From: DMER64 sp964554535 | GTDB lineage: Bacteria; Bacteroidota; Bacteroidia; Bacteroidales; UBA932 | Assembly (NCBI GenBank): GCA_964554535.1 | Contig: CAZKPB010000007.1 | Span: 1-64,000 of the forward strand | DNA: 64,000 bases | Direction of reading: 5' to 3' | Shown here: positions 16,069 through 25,320 of the stretch, one piece after another | How the letters are laid out: the number at the start of each line of letters is the position of its first letter | Numbering within the stretch: position 1 is the first letter of the stretch | Notes under the pieces: generated by a model | Databases searched by the model: none | Told to the model about the DNA's origin: nothing | Seen by the model: only the letters and a program-made list of their open reading frames with translations | Made by a program: the position numbers and the translations under genes

Positions 16069-17154
16069 ATGAAGGAATGGCTAATTGGCAAAACCCTAAA
16101 TGACTTGCGGCAGGTGGCTGAAGAACTTTCGCTGCCCAAATATGCGGCCCTGCAGATGGCTCAGTGGTTGTATCTCAAACGTGTAACTTCCATAGACCAG
16201 ATGACCAATCTGTCCAAAAGCGCCCGTATGGCGCTGGATCAAAAGTATCAGACGGGCGGATTTGAACCCTCTTTTATGCAACAGTCAGCGGACGGTACGC
16301 GCAAGTACCTTTTTCCCTTGCTGGGAACACCCTCGGACCGGGCCGCGGGGGCCGTGGAAGCGCACGGGATAGAGGCGGTGATGATTCCTTCCGTGAGTGA
16401 GCAGGAGAAGGCGGACAGTCCCCGAGCCACATTGTGCATGTCTTCCCAGATGGGTTGCCAGATGGGTTGCCGGTTTTGTATGACGGCCCGTATGGGATTC
16501 CGTGCCCACCTGAGCGCAGGAGAGATTATGGGACAGTTTCTGCGGGTGGAGGAGTCGGAAGAACTTACCAATGTGGTGTTTATGGGAATGGGCGAGCCGC
16601 TCAACAATTGGGAGCAGGTGTCAAAGGCACTTTCCATTTTCACGGAACCCTGGGGTCTGGCCTGGAGCCCCCGCCGCATTACGCTTTCTACCGTGGGCAT
16701 ATTACCTGTGATAGATTCCTTTATGACTACCACCCAGGTGCATCTGGCGGTGAGCCTGCACAATCCCTTTGACGCCCAGCGCGCCGAGCTGATGCCCGTG
16801 CAGAAGGCTTATCCTATCAGCGAAGTCATTCAGAAACTCCGCACCTATGACTTTCACGGACAGCGGCGGCTGAGTTTTGAATACATTCTCTTTGACGGGT
16901 GGAATGACACACCTGCACACGCCAAAGCCCTGTTGCAACTGTTGCGGGGGATGGAATGCCGGGTGAATCTGATACGTTTTCACGCCATAGATGATTTTCC
17001 GCTCAAGCCTTCTTCGGCGCAAGCCATAGAAGCGTTTAAAGACCGGTTGAACCGCGGGGGGCTGCTTACCACGTTGAGGGCGTCGCGCGGACAGGATATT
17101 TTTGCCGCCTGCGGATTGCTGAGCGGGCAGACGGACCCCGAGGCAAAGGAATGA
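16069..17154 (+). CDS. rlmN: 23S rRNA (adenine-C2)-methyltransferase RlmN
   Basis: 361 residues. The radical-SAM CxxxCxxC cluster is in QMGCQMGCRFCMTARMGF. VVFMGMGEPLNNW, SPRRITLSTVGI and HLAVSLHNPFDAQRAELMP are RlmN signatures. The methyl-carrying Cys appears toward the end in ASRGQDIFAACGLL. It methylates A2503 of 23S rRNA and A37 of some tRNAs. ATG 16069 lies 4 nt after the -7 box; an upstream TTG in frame lies inside the promoter. It overlaps recX by 4 bp (ATGA), so the two form one operon. Confidence 0.95.
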   Translation: MKEWLIGKTLNDLRQVAEELSLPKYAALQMAQWLYLKRVTSIDQMTNLSKSARMALDQKYQTGGFEPSFMQQSADGTRKYLFPLLGTPSDRAAGAVEAHGIEAVMIPSVSEQEKADSPRATLCMSSQMGCQMGCRFCMTARMGFRAHLSAGEIMGQFLRVEESEELTNVVFMGMGEPLNNWEQVSKALSIFTEPWGLAWSPRRITLSTVGILPVIDSFMTTTQVHLAVSLHNPFDAQRAELMPVQKAYPISEVIQKLRTYDFHGQRRLSFEYILFDGWNDTPAHAKALLQLLRGMECRVNLIRFHAIDDFPLKPSSAQAIEAFKDRLNRGGLLTTLRASRGQDIFAACGLLSGQTDPEAKE

Positions 17155-17639
17155 TGGAAGCCAAAGACAAAATATTGAGCCGTCTGCAGGCGTTGTGCAG
17201 TCGCAGTGAATGTTGCCCTCTGGACATACAGAAGCGTCTGGACAAGGCCGTTGAAGCCGGGGAGATTACCCGGGAGCAGGCGGTGCAGTTGATGGAAAGC
17301 CTGTTGCAAGACAAGTATGTGGACCCGGAACGTTACGCGCACGCCTTTGTGGCCGACAAAAGCCGGTTGCAGGGTTGGGGGGTGGTGAAGATAAAAAATG
17401 CCTTGCGGATGAAACAAGTGCCCCCCCAAGTGATTTCCCGCGCGTTGGAAGCGCGTGACACAGACGCCGAGCGAGTGGTGCTGGAGAAACTTATACTACG
17501 TAAAGACAGGGAATTAAAGGATACCGACCCTGCGGTACGTGCCGCTAAAATGATACGTTTTGTTATGGCCCGGGGATATGAATATGCCAATATACGTGCG
17601 GTTTTGGAGCAACTGGGAAAAAACTCGGGAAATGGCTAA
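17151..17639 (+). CDS. recX: Regulatory protein RecX
   Basis: 162 residues with three RecX-type tri-helical repeats. Typical elements are LQALCSRSECCPLDIQKRL, YVDPERYAHAFVADKSRLQGWGVVKIKNAL and AAKMIRFVMARGYEYANIRAVL. RecX binds RecA filaments and restrains recombination. Its start overlaps the rlmN stop by 4 bp and it sits next to recA on the opposite strand, a common neighbourhood. Confidence 0.92.
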   Translation: MMEAKDKILSRLQALCSRSECCPLDIQKRLDKAVEAGEITREQAVQLMESLLQDKYVDPERYAHAFVADKSRLQGWGVVKIKNALRMKQVPPQVISRALEARDTDAERVVLEKLILRKDRELKDTDPAVRAAKMIRFVMARGYEYANIRAVLEQLGKNSGNG

Positions 17640-17645
17640 CTTTTT

Positions 17646-17675
17646 TTTGTCATATAGATTTTCTTATTAACTTTG
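17646..17675 (+). promoter_or_regulatory. Near-consensus promoter of the 44-codon ORF
   Basis: TTTG at 17646-17649, 18 nt, then TAACTTTG at 17668-17675. This is among the best matches to the Bacteroidota -33/-7 consensus in the window. Confidence 0.75.
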
Positions 17676-17733
17676 TGTCTTGTAAAAGATAAAGAATCAG
17701 ACATTAAATCATTAACTTAAAATATTATTAATT

Positions 17734-17868
17734 ATGTTAACTCTTCTTGTGACTACTTGGTATGACACAGTTTATGCATGGATCAGCCTGCTTTGGGAAA
17801 ATTTCCTGCAATACTGGGATGTTCTTCAGGGTGTATTCTCTAATTTATTCTACTTTACCTTTGGTTAG
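17734..17868 (+). CDS. Hypothetical 44-aa aromatic hydrophobic peptide
   Basis: An ATG ORF of 44 codons plus TAG. The peptide starts MLTLLVTTWYDTVYAW and ends LFYFTFG. It has four Trp, several Tyr and Phe and few charges, so it would insert in or lie on a membrane. Support for a real unit is contextual: a near-consensus promoter 58 nt upstream and a hairpin with T run at 17903-17937 downstream, both fitted closely around it. I recognise no family. It could instead be a small RNA, or a leader peptide for the YgjP gene that starts 4 nt after the hairpin. Confidence 0.5.
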   Translation: MLTLLVTTWYDTVYAWISLLWENFLQYWDVLQGVFSNLFYFTFG

Positions 17869-17902
17869 TAGATAGGAATCAGAATACATTAATCAATGAA
17901 AT

Positions 17903-17937
17903 AAAGAGGCTGTCTTATGCTAAGGCAGCTTCTTTTG
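17903..17937 (+). terminator. Terminator or attenuator before the YgjP gene
   Basis: AAAGAGGCTGTCTT (17903-17916) pairs with AAGGCAGCTTCTTT (17922-17935) including two G-U pairs, followed by T. It ends the short transcript; the next ATG is 4 nt downstream, so readthrough would be needed to express that gene from the same promoter. Confidence 0.75.
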
Positions 17938-17941
17938 TTCT

Positions 17942-18472
17942 ATGGAGTTTGTTGTAGAAAGAAGGCGTCGTAAAACGCTGTGTATAAAGGTGCTGCAAGA
18001 CGGCACCGTGCAGGTGTCCGCGCCGTGGTACACCCCAAGCCGGATTATTGAAGACGCGGTGAACAAACGGCTGAAATGGATCAATGCCCGTAAGGCCTAT
18101 CTGGCGTCACACCCGGCACCGGTGTATGACAAGACCTCTGCCGACTGGAAAGCGTTGAAAGCAAAGGCCTCGGCCCGTTTTGCAGCTCTTGCGGCAGTGT
18201 GGGAGGCGCGTTTCAAAACGGAATATGGTGTGGCCCCCACCTGCTGGAGTGTGCGTGATATGCATACCCGATGGGGCAGTTGCTCGTCGCGTACCGGGCG
18301 TATCTCTCTGAGTGTGGCGTTGTATTACAAGAGCGACCTTTGCGTGGAATACGTCATTGTACACGAACTCTGCCACCTGATTCATCCCAACCACGGGGCG
18401 GATTTTTACCGGTTGCTGGCGCGGGAATGTCCGCAATGGAAGGAATGTAAGAAAATGTTGAACGTATTATAA
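17942..18472 (+). CDS. YgjP-like (DUF45, SprT-type) metallopeptidase
   Basis: 176 residues. The zinc motif HELCH is at 141-145 with a third ligand His151 (HPNHG) and the preceding TRWGSCSSRTGRISLS segment, both diagnostic of the YgjP/UTP-pyrophosphatase-associated DUF45 family. The N-terminal half has the typical beta-rich VERRRRKTLCIKV start. It is a cytosolic Zn peptidase of poorly known substrate. No separate promoter is visible: the ATG lies directly behind a terminator-like hairpin, so attenuation or readthrough control is possible. Confidence 0.85.
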   Translation: MEFVVERRRRKTLCIKVLQDGTVQVSAPWYTPSRIIEDAVNKRLKWINARKAYLASHPAPVYDKTSADWKALKAKASARFAALAAVWEARFKTEYGVAPTCWSVRDMHTRWGSCSSRTGRISLSVALYYKSDLCVEYVIVHELCHLIHPNHGADFYRLLARECPQWKECKKMLNVL

Positions 18473-18485
18473 AACCCTATATTTT

Positions 18486-19578
18486 ATGTATTCACCGGAA
18501 AACTACAAAAATCTGTGTCAGCGGGCGCAGCGTTTAAGGAGGTTTCTTTGACGTAGACGCCAAAGAAACCCAACTGGCACAACTTGTGGCCAAAACACAG
18601 GAAGACGGTTTTTGGGACAACCCCAAAGAGGCCGAGCAACATCTAAAGCTCCAGGCCGGTGTAAAGGCGGTGCTGGACGGATACCATAAAATCAAGACAG
18701 CCCTGGAGGATTTACAGGTCCTGGCCGAGCTGGAGGCCTCGGCCAATGAACTGGATGCGCAGGCAGACGCGGCGGCGGCTCTGTTGGAGGACGGCGAGTT
18801 ACGCAGTATGCTCAGTGGAGAGGGGGACAATCTGGGTGCCCTGCTCAAAATCAATTCGGGGGCCGGAGGCACGGAAAGCAATGACTGGTCGGCCATGCTC
18901 ATGCGTATGTATACGCGCTGGGGGGAACGCAACGGTTATAAGGTACGGGTGCACGAGTTGCTTGAGGGGGACGAGGCGGGCATAAAGTCCTGCACCCTGG
19001 AATTCGAGGGCCCCTACGCCTACGGTTATTTGAAGGCCGAGAACGGAGTGCACCGCCTGGTGCGCATATCGCCCTTCAATGCGCAGGGAAAGCGGCAGAC
19101 CACCTTCTCTTCTGTCTTTGTATATCCGGCCGTGGATGATTCCATTGAGATAGAAATCAATCCTGCCGATCTGGAATGGGATACCTACCGCTCCAGCGGG
19201 GCCGGCGGCCAGAACGTGAATAAGGTGGAAACGGGGGTACGTGTGCGCCACATTCCCAGCGGCATTGTGGTGGAGAACACGGAAACCCGCAGCCAATTTG
19301 ACAATCGTCAGAACGCACTGCGTATTCTGAAGTCCCATTTGTACGAACTGGAACTGGAAAAACGTCGCGAGAAAGAGGCGCAACTGGAAGGACAAAAAAA
19401 GAAAATTGAATGGGGTTCGCAGATACGTTCGTATACCCTGCATCCCTACAAAATGGTCAAAGACCACCGGACCGGGTATGAGATGACAAATACGCAGGCT
19501 GTATTGGACGGTGACCTCAATGGATTCATTCACGCGTTCTTATTGGGAAACACCAAAGATGGCACTGACACTGTATAA
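18486..19578 (+). CDS. prfB: Peptide chain release factor 2 (programmed +1 frameshift)
   Basis: The gene is split by the classic RF2 autoregulatory frameshift. Frame 0 runs from ATG 18486 through CTT at 18546-18548 to an in-frame TGA at 18549-18551. Reading resumes at GAC 18550 and continues to 19578. An internal AGGAGG (18537-18542) sits 3 nt before CTT-TGA, as in E. coli. Downstream motifs are SPF for stop recognition (RISPFNAQGKRQTTF) and GGQ for peptidyl-tRNA hydrolysis (SSGAGGQNVNKVETGVR). RF2 terminates at UGA and UAA, so low RF2 promotes frameshifting. The product is about 363 aa. It overlaps the next gene by 20 nt. Confidence 0.96.
18537..18551 (+). promoter_or_regulatory. prfB recoding site
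   Basis: AGGAGG followed by TTT CTT TGA C: an SD-like stimulator, the slippery CTT and the UGA that stalls when RF2 is scarce. Confidence 0.93.
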
Positions 19579-22500
19579 GGCTTCTGCCGGGACCGGAAAG
19601 ACGTACAGGCTGACGTTGAACTACCTGTTGTTGCTTATGGGCCACAAGAACGACGACCGTTTTGACCCTATGGCGTTTTCCCGCATTTTGGCGGTGACCT
19701 TTACCAACAAGGCTACCGAAGAAATGAAGACGCGCATCCTGGAGTCGCTTGAAAAACTGATGACAGGCCAAACGGAAGATCCGGTATGGAAAGACGTGCA
19801 GTTGGTCACCGGGCTGGATGACGACCGATTGCAACAGCGGGCGGCTACCATTCACGCCTATATTCTGCACAATTACTCTTCTTTTTCTGTGTCCACCCTG
19901 GATGCTTTTTTTCAGAAGGTATTGCAGTCCTTTGTGGTGGAGGCCGGACTGTCGCTGGAATATTCCATAGATCTGGATACACCGCTTTTGTTGGAAAAAA
20001 CGGCGGCTGAGGTGATTGACAAGGCGGCCCGCGACAAGGCCCTGCACCGCCGTCTGACGGGCCTGTTGCAGGATCACGTGCGGAATGCGGACAACTGGGA
20101 CCTTACCAAATTGTTGAAAGATGTAGGGTGGGAAATCACCAAAGAATCGTTCCGAACCTACGATCCCGCGTTTATAGATAAGCTTTCCGACGAATCTTTC
20201 ATGAACACCTTCCGAAGCCGGCTGTACCTCATGGAGCGTGCTTTTGAGCGACAGATGCAGTCTTACGGACAGCAGGGTATAAACACCCTGGAGCGCGAAG
20301 GTTTGACGGCCGAACGGTTTCCGCAGAAATCGCGGTCATTTGCAGCTTATTTTCCCAAAATAACCCGTCCCAATTCGGCCCCCAATGATTACGAGCCCAA
20401 CAACTACACCAGAAGTGCCGCTGCCGGGGAAGACAAAATGTGGAAAGGGGCGGAATCTTTCAAGGCGCTGTTACTGCCTGTTGTGAGTGAGACTGTGGCG
20501 TATTTTGACGCCCACTTCACCGACTACTGTACCGCCCGTATCTTGCGGAAGGAATTGCCACAAATGATGTTGGTGGCCGATATTTACCGCGTAATGCGCC
20601 AATTGCAGCAACAGAGCAATACCCTGAATATTTCGGAATCCACCTACCTGCTGAGCACCCTGGTGGGTGAAGGCGACGCTCCGTTTGTATATGAAAAGAC
20701 GGGCGCGTTTTATTCGTCTTTTTTATTGGACGAGTTTCAGGACACCTCGCTGTTGCAATGGAAAAATATCCGTCCTCTGCTGCACGAAGGACTTTCTAAA
20801 GGAGCCACGTCACTGGTGGTGGGTGACGTGAAGCAGTCCATCTACCGTTGGCGCAATGGAGACTGGCGTATTCTGGGCCGGCAGATAGCACAAGATCCCC
20901 TGCTGACGCCCTATGGAATAAACACTATGGCGCTCAGTGAAAATTACCGCAGCCGCTATGCTCTTATTGATTTTGCCAATCACCTTACGGAGCAGATGAT
21001 ACATTGCGTCAGGATGGAAGACCCCGACACCCCGGTGCCTCAGGCGTACGACCCGTATCTGGAGCAGTGGCCCCAAAACAAACCCCCGCAGGAAGAAGGT
21101 TATGCACAGGTGATGTGCTTTGAAAACTCTCCCATCCACTCGGCCGACGAGCAGACATTGGCCGCGCTGCAGCAGTTGCTTGCCCGTTTGCAGCAACGGG
21201 GCTATGCCCCGCAGGACCTGCTGATTCTGGTAAGGCGCAATGCCGAGGGACAGGCCATAATGAATTATTTGATGCGTTACCGTAGAGAAAATCCGCAGGA
21301 TGACACTTGCTACAATCTGGTGTCTTCAGACTCGCTGAGTTTGGACGCTTCCCCTCACGTGAGACTGGCTATTGCGGTATTGCAGCGTGCCTTGTATCCC
21401 GGCGATGACAGTATACGGGAAGTGGTTCATTATCTGGAACAAGTCTATGGTCCCAGAGAACATCCGGTAGCGGATGACAGGGAGTTTCTGGAGCAGTTAA
21501 AAAACGTGCCTGTGTCGCAGGCCTTTGAAATGATTATGCAGCGGATGGAATGGACGCAGACAGAAGAAGCGTTACCCTATTTGCAGGAATTGCACGACCT
21601 GTTGCTGACATTCAGCAAGAACGACAGTAGCGGGCTGTACGGTTTTTGTACCCTATGGGAACAGAAGGGTAAGGAGTACAGCCTTACCTCTGAGGTATCG
21701 GTCAATGCCATACGCATTTTAACCATTCACAAGGCCAAAGGATTGCAGGCCCCCGTAGTGATTGTGCCTTTCTGTGACTGGCCCGTAAACCTTTCCGGAG
21801 AAATTCTCTGGGCCCACACCGACAGGACTCCGTTCAACGAGCTTGAGAGAATGCCGGTCAAATACGGCAAGGAATTGATGAATACCCATTTTGCCCAAGC
21901 CTATGAGGAAGAAAAACGACAGAAGCAGATGGACGCGCTCAATATGCTATATGTAGCGGTTACCCGACCCAGGGATGAATTGTACCTCTTTTTCGGAAGC
22001 GGAACCCGTAGGGGAAAAACAAGCATTGCTCCTTATTTGGAACAGGCAATGCACGGTATGACGGACCATCCGGAAGGACCTTGGTGTTTTGGCACCGAAG
22101 TCAGCCGGCAGGCCATTTGCAACCTGCACCATAAAGAGGAGCGGCCGGGGGAACAGACATACACGTTGACGGAGTATCCTTCCGGGGATTACCGCAAGGC
22201 ATTGCATCTGACGTATGAAGAAGAACCGTTTGCCTTTTCTGAGGAAGATTCAATGCGTCAGTGGGGGATTGTGCTACATAAGGCCCTTTCTGCCATTGAA
22301 TGCAGAGAAGACGTGCCTGCGGTGCTTGAGCAACTGGCCCGGGAAGGGGAGATAGCCGGCAATACAGAGGCGTTGCAGCGGTATACCCAATCCGTAGAAG
22401 AAGTGCTCTCACGTGAGGATGTGGCCCCGTGGTTTGATGGCACGTGGACCGTACGCAACGAGGCTTCACTCCTGTGCGCGGCCACCGAAGGGCGAGGCGC

Positions 22501-22702
22501 CCTGCAGTTGCGTCCTGACCGTGTGATAGAAAAAGATGGGCGGGTAGTGGTGATAGATTACAAATTCGGTCAGGAGAAACCCGCGCACCGACGGCAGATG
22601 GACCGTTACGTGGAAACGCTCCGCAGTATGGGTTATACCCGGGTGGAAGGGCATCTGCTGTATTTCAACAATCAGTCAATCTACAAGACTACTCCGGCGT
22701 AG
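19559..22702 (+). CDS. AddA/RecB-like UvrD-family helicase with C-terminal nuclease
   Basis: 1047 residues from ATG 19559. Walker A is in YKASAGTGKTYRLTLNYL and FTNKATEEMKTR is motif Ia. LLDEFQDTSLLQW is Walker B and GDVKQSIYRWRNGD is motif III. ILTIHKAKGLQAPVVIVP and LNMLYVAVTRPRDELYLF are motifs V and VI. The C-terminal PD-(D/E)XK nuclease reads LRPDRVIEKDGRVVVIDYKFG followed by a QMDRYV motif. It is the large subunit type of a RecBCD/AddAB double-strand-break resecting enzyme. Its AddB-like partner is not in the window. The start overlaps the prfB end by 20 nt, suggesting co-transcription. Confidence 0.9.
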   Translation: MALTLYKASAGTGKTYRLTLNYLLLLMGHKNDDRFDPMAFSRILAVTFTNKATEEMKTRILESLEKLMTGQTEDPVWKDVQLVTGLDDDRLQQRAATIHAYILHNYSSFSVSTLDAFFQKVLQSFVVEAGLSLEYSIDLDTPLLLEKTAAEVIDKAARDKALHRRLTGLLQDHVRNADNWDLTKLLKDVGWEITKESFRTYDPAFIDKLSDESFMNTFRSRLYLMERAFERQMQSYGQQGINTLEREGLTAERFPQKSRSFAAYFPKITRPNSAPNDYEPNNYTRSAAAGEDKMWKGAESFKALLLPVVSETVAYFDAHFTDYCTARILRKELPQMMLVADIYRVMRQLQQQSNTLNISESTYLLSTLVGEGDAPFVYEKTGAFYSSFLLDEFQDTSLLQWKNIRPLLHEGLSKGATSLVVGDVKQSIYRWRNGDWRILGRQIAQDPLLTPYGINTMALSENYRSRYALIDFANHLTEQMIHCVRMEDPDTPVPQAYDPYLEQWPQNKPPQEEGYAQVMCFENSPIHSADEQTLAALQQLLARLQQRGYAPQDLLILVRRNAEGQAIMNYLMRYRRENPQDDTCYNLVSSDSLSLDASPHVRLAIAVLQRALYPGDDSIREVVHYLEQVYGPREHPVADDREFLEQLKNVPVSQAFEMIMQRMEWTQTEEALPYLQELHDLLLTFSKNDSSGLYGFCTLWEQKGKEYSLTSEVSVNAIRILTIHKAKGLQAPVVIVPFCDWPVNLSGEILWAHTDRTPFNELERMPVKYGKELMNTHFAQAYEEEKRQKQMDALNMLYVAVTRPRDELYLFFGSGTRRGKTSIAPYLEQAMHGMTDHPEGPWCFGTEVSRQAICNLHHKEERPGEQTYTLTEYPSGDYRKALHLTYEEEPFAFSEEDSMRQWGIVLHKALSAIECREDVPAVLEQLAREGEIAGNTEALQRYTQSVEEVLSREDVAPWFDGTWTVRNEASLLCAATEGRGALQLRPDRVIEKDGRVVVIDYKFGQEKPAHRRQMDRYVETLRSMGYTRVEGHLLYFNNQSIYKTTPA

Positions 22703-24315
22703 ACACCGCTGTGGTGACCGTCTGCCAGGGTGTGTTCCCCGTTTACCCAAACATGACGGATACCTGTGCCAAAGCGGTGCGGCTGCTCAAAGGTAGCGGT
22801 ATCGGCTATGGTGGCGGGGTCAAAGACAACTATATCCGCGGCGTAGCCGGGAGCCAGTAGTCCGCGGTCCTTCAGTCCCAGACGCGAAGCCGGAAGGGCG
22901 GTGATTTTATGGATGGCCGTGGGCAGGTCCACTATGCCGTTATCTCGGCAATATTTTGACAAAAAGCGGGGAAAAGTGCCGTACGAACGGGGGTGGGGCA
23001 TGCTTTCCGACAAAGGACCCACGGGCGAGTAGACACCTCCGTCAGAGGCCGGCATACCCAGGGGGTGGGACAGAAACAGGTTGACGTTGTCTTCTGTCAT
23101 GGCATAGGCAATGATTTCCGTATAGAGTTCCTCTTCAATGAGGGTGCGGCGGATGAAATCCCAGATATCGGTACCTTGTGCGGTGGCACAAACTTCCAGG
23201 TTTTTACCCATGATTTTTTCCCGGTTGGCGGGCAGTTTGCACGAGGAAATGACCACATTCCGCGGTCCCCCCAGGCGGGCGATGCGGGCGGCGGCGTAGG
23301 TGGACAATTCACTTTGACGGGCAGGGTCCTGTAGAAGGGCAAGCACCTCTCGGGGAGTTCCCTGACGCAACTCCAGTGGAATGAAACTGGATAAATCGGT
23401 GGAAAAGGCTATATAGGGGTAACGGTCAAAGGCTATGTCAATTCCTTGAGCCTTGGCCTGCTCAATTTGCCGGAGCAGGGCGGGGCCTTTGTACCAGTTG
23501 GCCCGGTTCTGGGCCTTCAAATGGGAAATCTGTAGCTTCACCCCGCTTTGGTGCGCCAGTTCTATGGCTTGGGCAAGGGCTTCTTCCACGTGGTCATCTT
23601 CATTGCGCATATGGATGGCAAATAGTTTGTTGTGGCGGGCCACCACTTTGAGCAACGCCACTAATTCGCTGTCAGACGCATACGCCCCGGGTGCGTATTC
23701 CAGACCGCAGGAAAGACCGGTGGCCCCTTGGTTCAACCATTGGTCGGAAAGTTGTTGCATCCGAGCTATCTGTGCCTCCGTGGCCGGTACGTTGTGCGGG
23801 CCCACTACGTAATTGCGCAGCGTTCCCTGACCTATGTAAGAACAATAATTTATTCCAATGCCCTTGCGTTGTAGCGCGTTGCGGAAATCCGCAAATGAAG
23901 GGAAGTCGGGGCTCGGGAAGGGGGAATCGCCGCAATTGCCTCCCGCTTCGGTGGTGACTCCCTGGTAAATGCGGCTGTCACCGGCAGGGCATACCAGCAG
24001 GTTGGTGTCTGTGTGGGAGTGAATGTCAATGAAACCGGGACTTATGGCCAGAGAGTCCGCAGACACAATGTGAGCGGCGTGACGGTCCAGGTGAGGACCT
24101 ATGGCGGCTATGCGGCCGTTTTTTACGGCAATATCTCCGCGCCGGGGAGCGCCTCCGTCTCCGCAGTATATGAGACCGTCGGTAATAAGGGTGTCGTAAG
24201 ATGCGGTACGGGCTGTTTGGGCACACAAGTTGCCGGCCGTTTGATGCAGCAGCAAACCGGTTCCCAAGAGAGCGCTTGTTTTAAGAAAATCCCTACGGGA
24301 TATATTGGATTTCAT
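22681..24315 (-). CDS. N-acyl-D-amino-acid deacylase family amidohydrolase
   Basis: 544 residues. The N-terminus SRRDFLKTSALLGTG is a twin-arginine signal, so it is exported folded. The amidohydrolase core shows GFIDIHSHTD (metal His pair), GGNCGDSPF, GLEYAPGAYA, HMRNEDDHVEEAL and LQISHLKAQNRANW, which match D-aminoacylases. TAEDN-like MTEDNVNLF and a C-terminal composite domain (APGYAADIVVFDP) fit as well. It likely releases D-amino acids from N-acyl forms in the periplasm. It overlaps the upstream apbE remnant by 23 bp and is convergent with the helicase gene (22-bp overlap). Confidence 0.88.
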   Translation of the reverse strand: MKSNISRRDFLKTSALLGTGLLLHQTAGNLCAQTARTASYDTLITDGLIYCGDGGAPRRGDIAVKNGRIAAIGPHLDRHAAHIVSADSLAISPGFIDIHSHTDTNLLVCPAGDSRIYQGVTTEAGGNCGDSPFPSPDFPSFADFRNALQRKGIGINYCSYIGQGTLRNYVVGPHNVPATEAQIARMQQLSDQWLNQGATGLSCGLEYAPGAYASDSELVALLKVVARHNKLFAIHMRNEDDHVEEALAQAIELAHQSGVKLQISHLKAQNRANWYKGPALLRQIEQAKAQGIDIAFDRYPYIAFSTDLSSFIPLELRQGTPREVLALLQDPARQSELSTYAAARIARLGGPRNVVISSCKLPANREKIMGKNLEVCATAQGTDIWDFIRRTLIEEELYTEIIAYAMTEDNVNLFLSHPLGMPASDGGVYSPVGPLSESMPHPRSYGTFPRFLSKYCRDNGIVDLPTAIHKITALPASRLGLKDRGLLAPGYAADIVVFDPATIADTATFEQPHRFGTGIRHVWVNGEHTLADGHHSGVYAGVVL

Positions 24316-25297
24316 ATTTGGGAACTACATTCTTGGTGGCCAGCGTCTGTATTTCTCCGTCCTGTTCATAGACAAAAATGGCACTGATGTCAGGGTGGTT
24401 ATCCAGCAGGGCGGTGCTTTTTTCTATCCCCATTACCATAAAGGCCGCGGAGTAGGCGGCGGCCAGAGCACAGTCGTCACCAATGACAATGGCGCACAAC
24501 AGGTTGTGTTCCACGGGCTTTCCGGTGCGGGGGTCGTACTGCTTGGAGAATTTGTTATTGTTTTTGATGTAGTATTCCATATAACTGCCGGCCGTAGAGA
24601 GAGATTTGTCCTTAAGGTAGATGACGTCCTGGATGGAACGGTCCACCGATACTCTCCACAACTGCTCGGACGGATTGACGCCGGCCGCCACAATTTCATT
24701 GCCCAATTCTATCATATAGTCCGTCACATGAAAATGCTTGAGAATACGGGCCACTTCCCGGGCGGCGTATCACTTGGCCAATGAACGCAAATCCAGTTTG
24801 ATGTCCGGAAAGTTTTTACTCAACTTGCCCTTTGAGAGCCAGATTTTGTCCATACCGGTAAGGGAAAGCGGCTGGTACAGATCTGCTTGGGATACCAGGT
24901 TTAGGGCTGACATTTCCTTGCCGGCCCAGAAATTGTCCAGGGCGCCGGTGGTGATGTCAAAGGCACCATCCGTTTCATGATATACTTTGCAGGCAATATT
25001 GTAGACATTGACAAAATGACTGTCCACCTGGTGTGCTTTGTTCTGGTTTATGGAGCCGACAATGGAGCGGGAGCTGAAATTGGAGAGCGATCGGTCAATG
25101 CTCTTGAGGGCTCCGTTGACCGTGCGGCGAATGGTGTTGTCCAATGTCCAGGAGGCACCTTTGACTGGACTGTAAATCACTTTGTACGAGGTCCCCAGGG
25201 TTGAACCGGCAAAACTGTGGTAGCGGGATGCAGATTTGCATTGTGGAAGGCACAATAGCAAAGACACAAAAAAAAGTAATTTAATCCAGCGTATCAT
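24293..25297 (-). pseudogene. ApbE-like FAD:protein FMN transferase interrupted by an in-frame TGA
   Basis: The reading frame continues on both sides of TGA at 24770-24772. Upstream are 175 residues beginning with a lipoprotein-like MIRWIKLLFFV...LPQC and ending LDLRSLAK. Downstream the same frame resumes YAAREVARILKHF and runs to 24293. In the intact paralog this site is AKGY, so the TGA replaces a conserved Gly codon (GGA to TGA). The expected H-x-x-DP-TG-P motif is also altered (KQYDPRTGKP, no His). The full frame would encode 334 residues. Likely a recent pseudogene; a sequencing error cannot be excluded. Confidence 0.85.
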
Positions 25298-25320
25298 GTA
25301 TAAGGGGGGAAAAAGGGCGA

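Noticed and set aside
19511..19558. Upstream extension of the AddA-like helicase
   Set aside because: It adds non-homologous residues inside prfB; the helicase family normally starts just before the Walker A motif, matching ATG 19559.
24770..24772. TGA recoded as glycine
   Set aside because: RF2 and its UGA-dependent frameshift are present and many genes in the window end in TGA, so UGA is a stop codon here.
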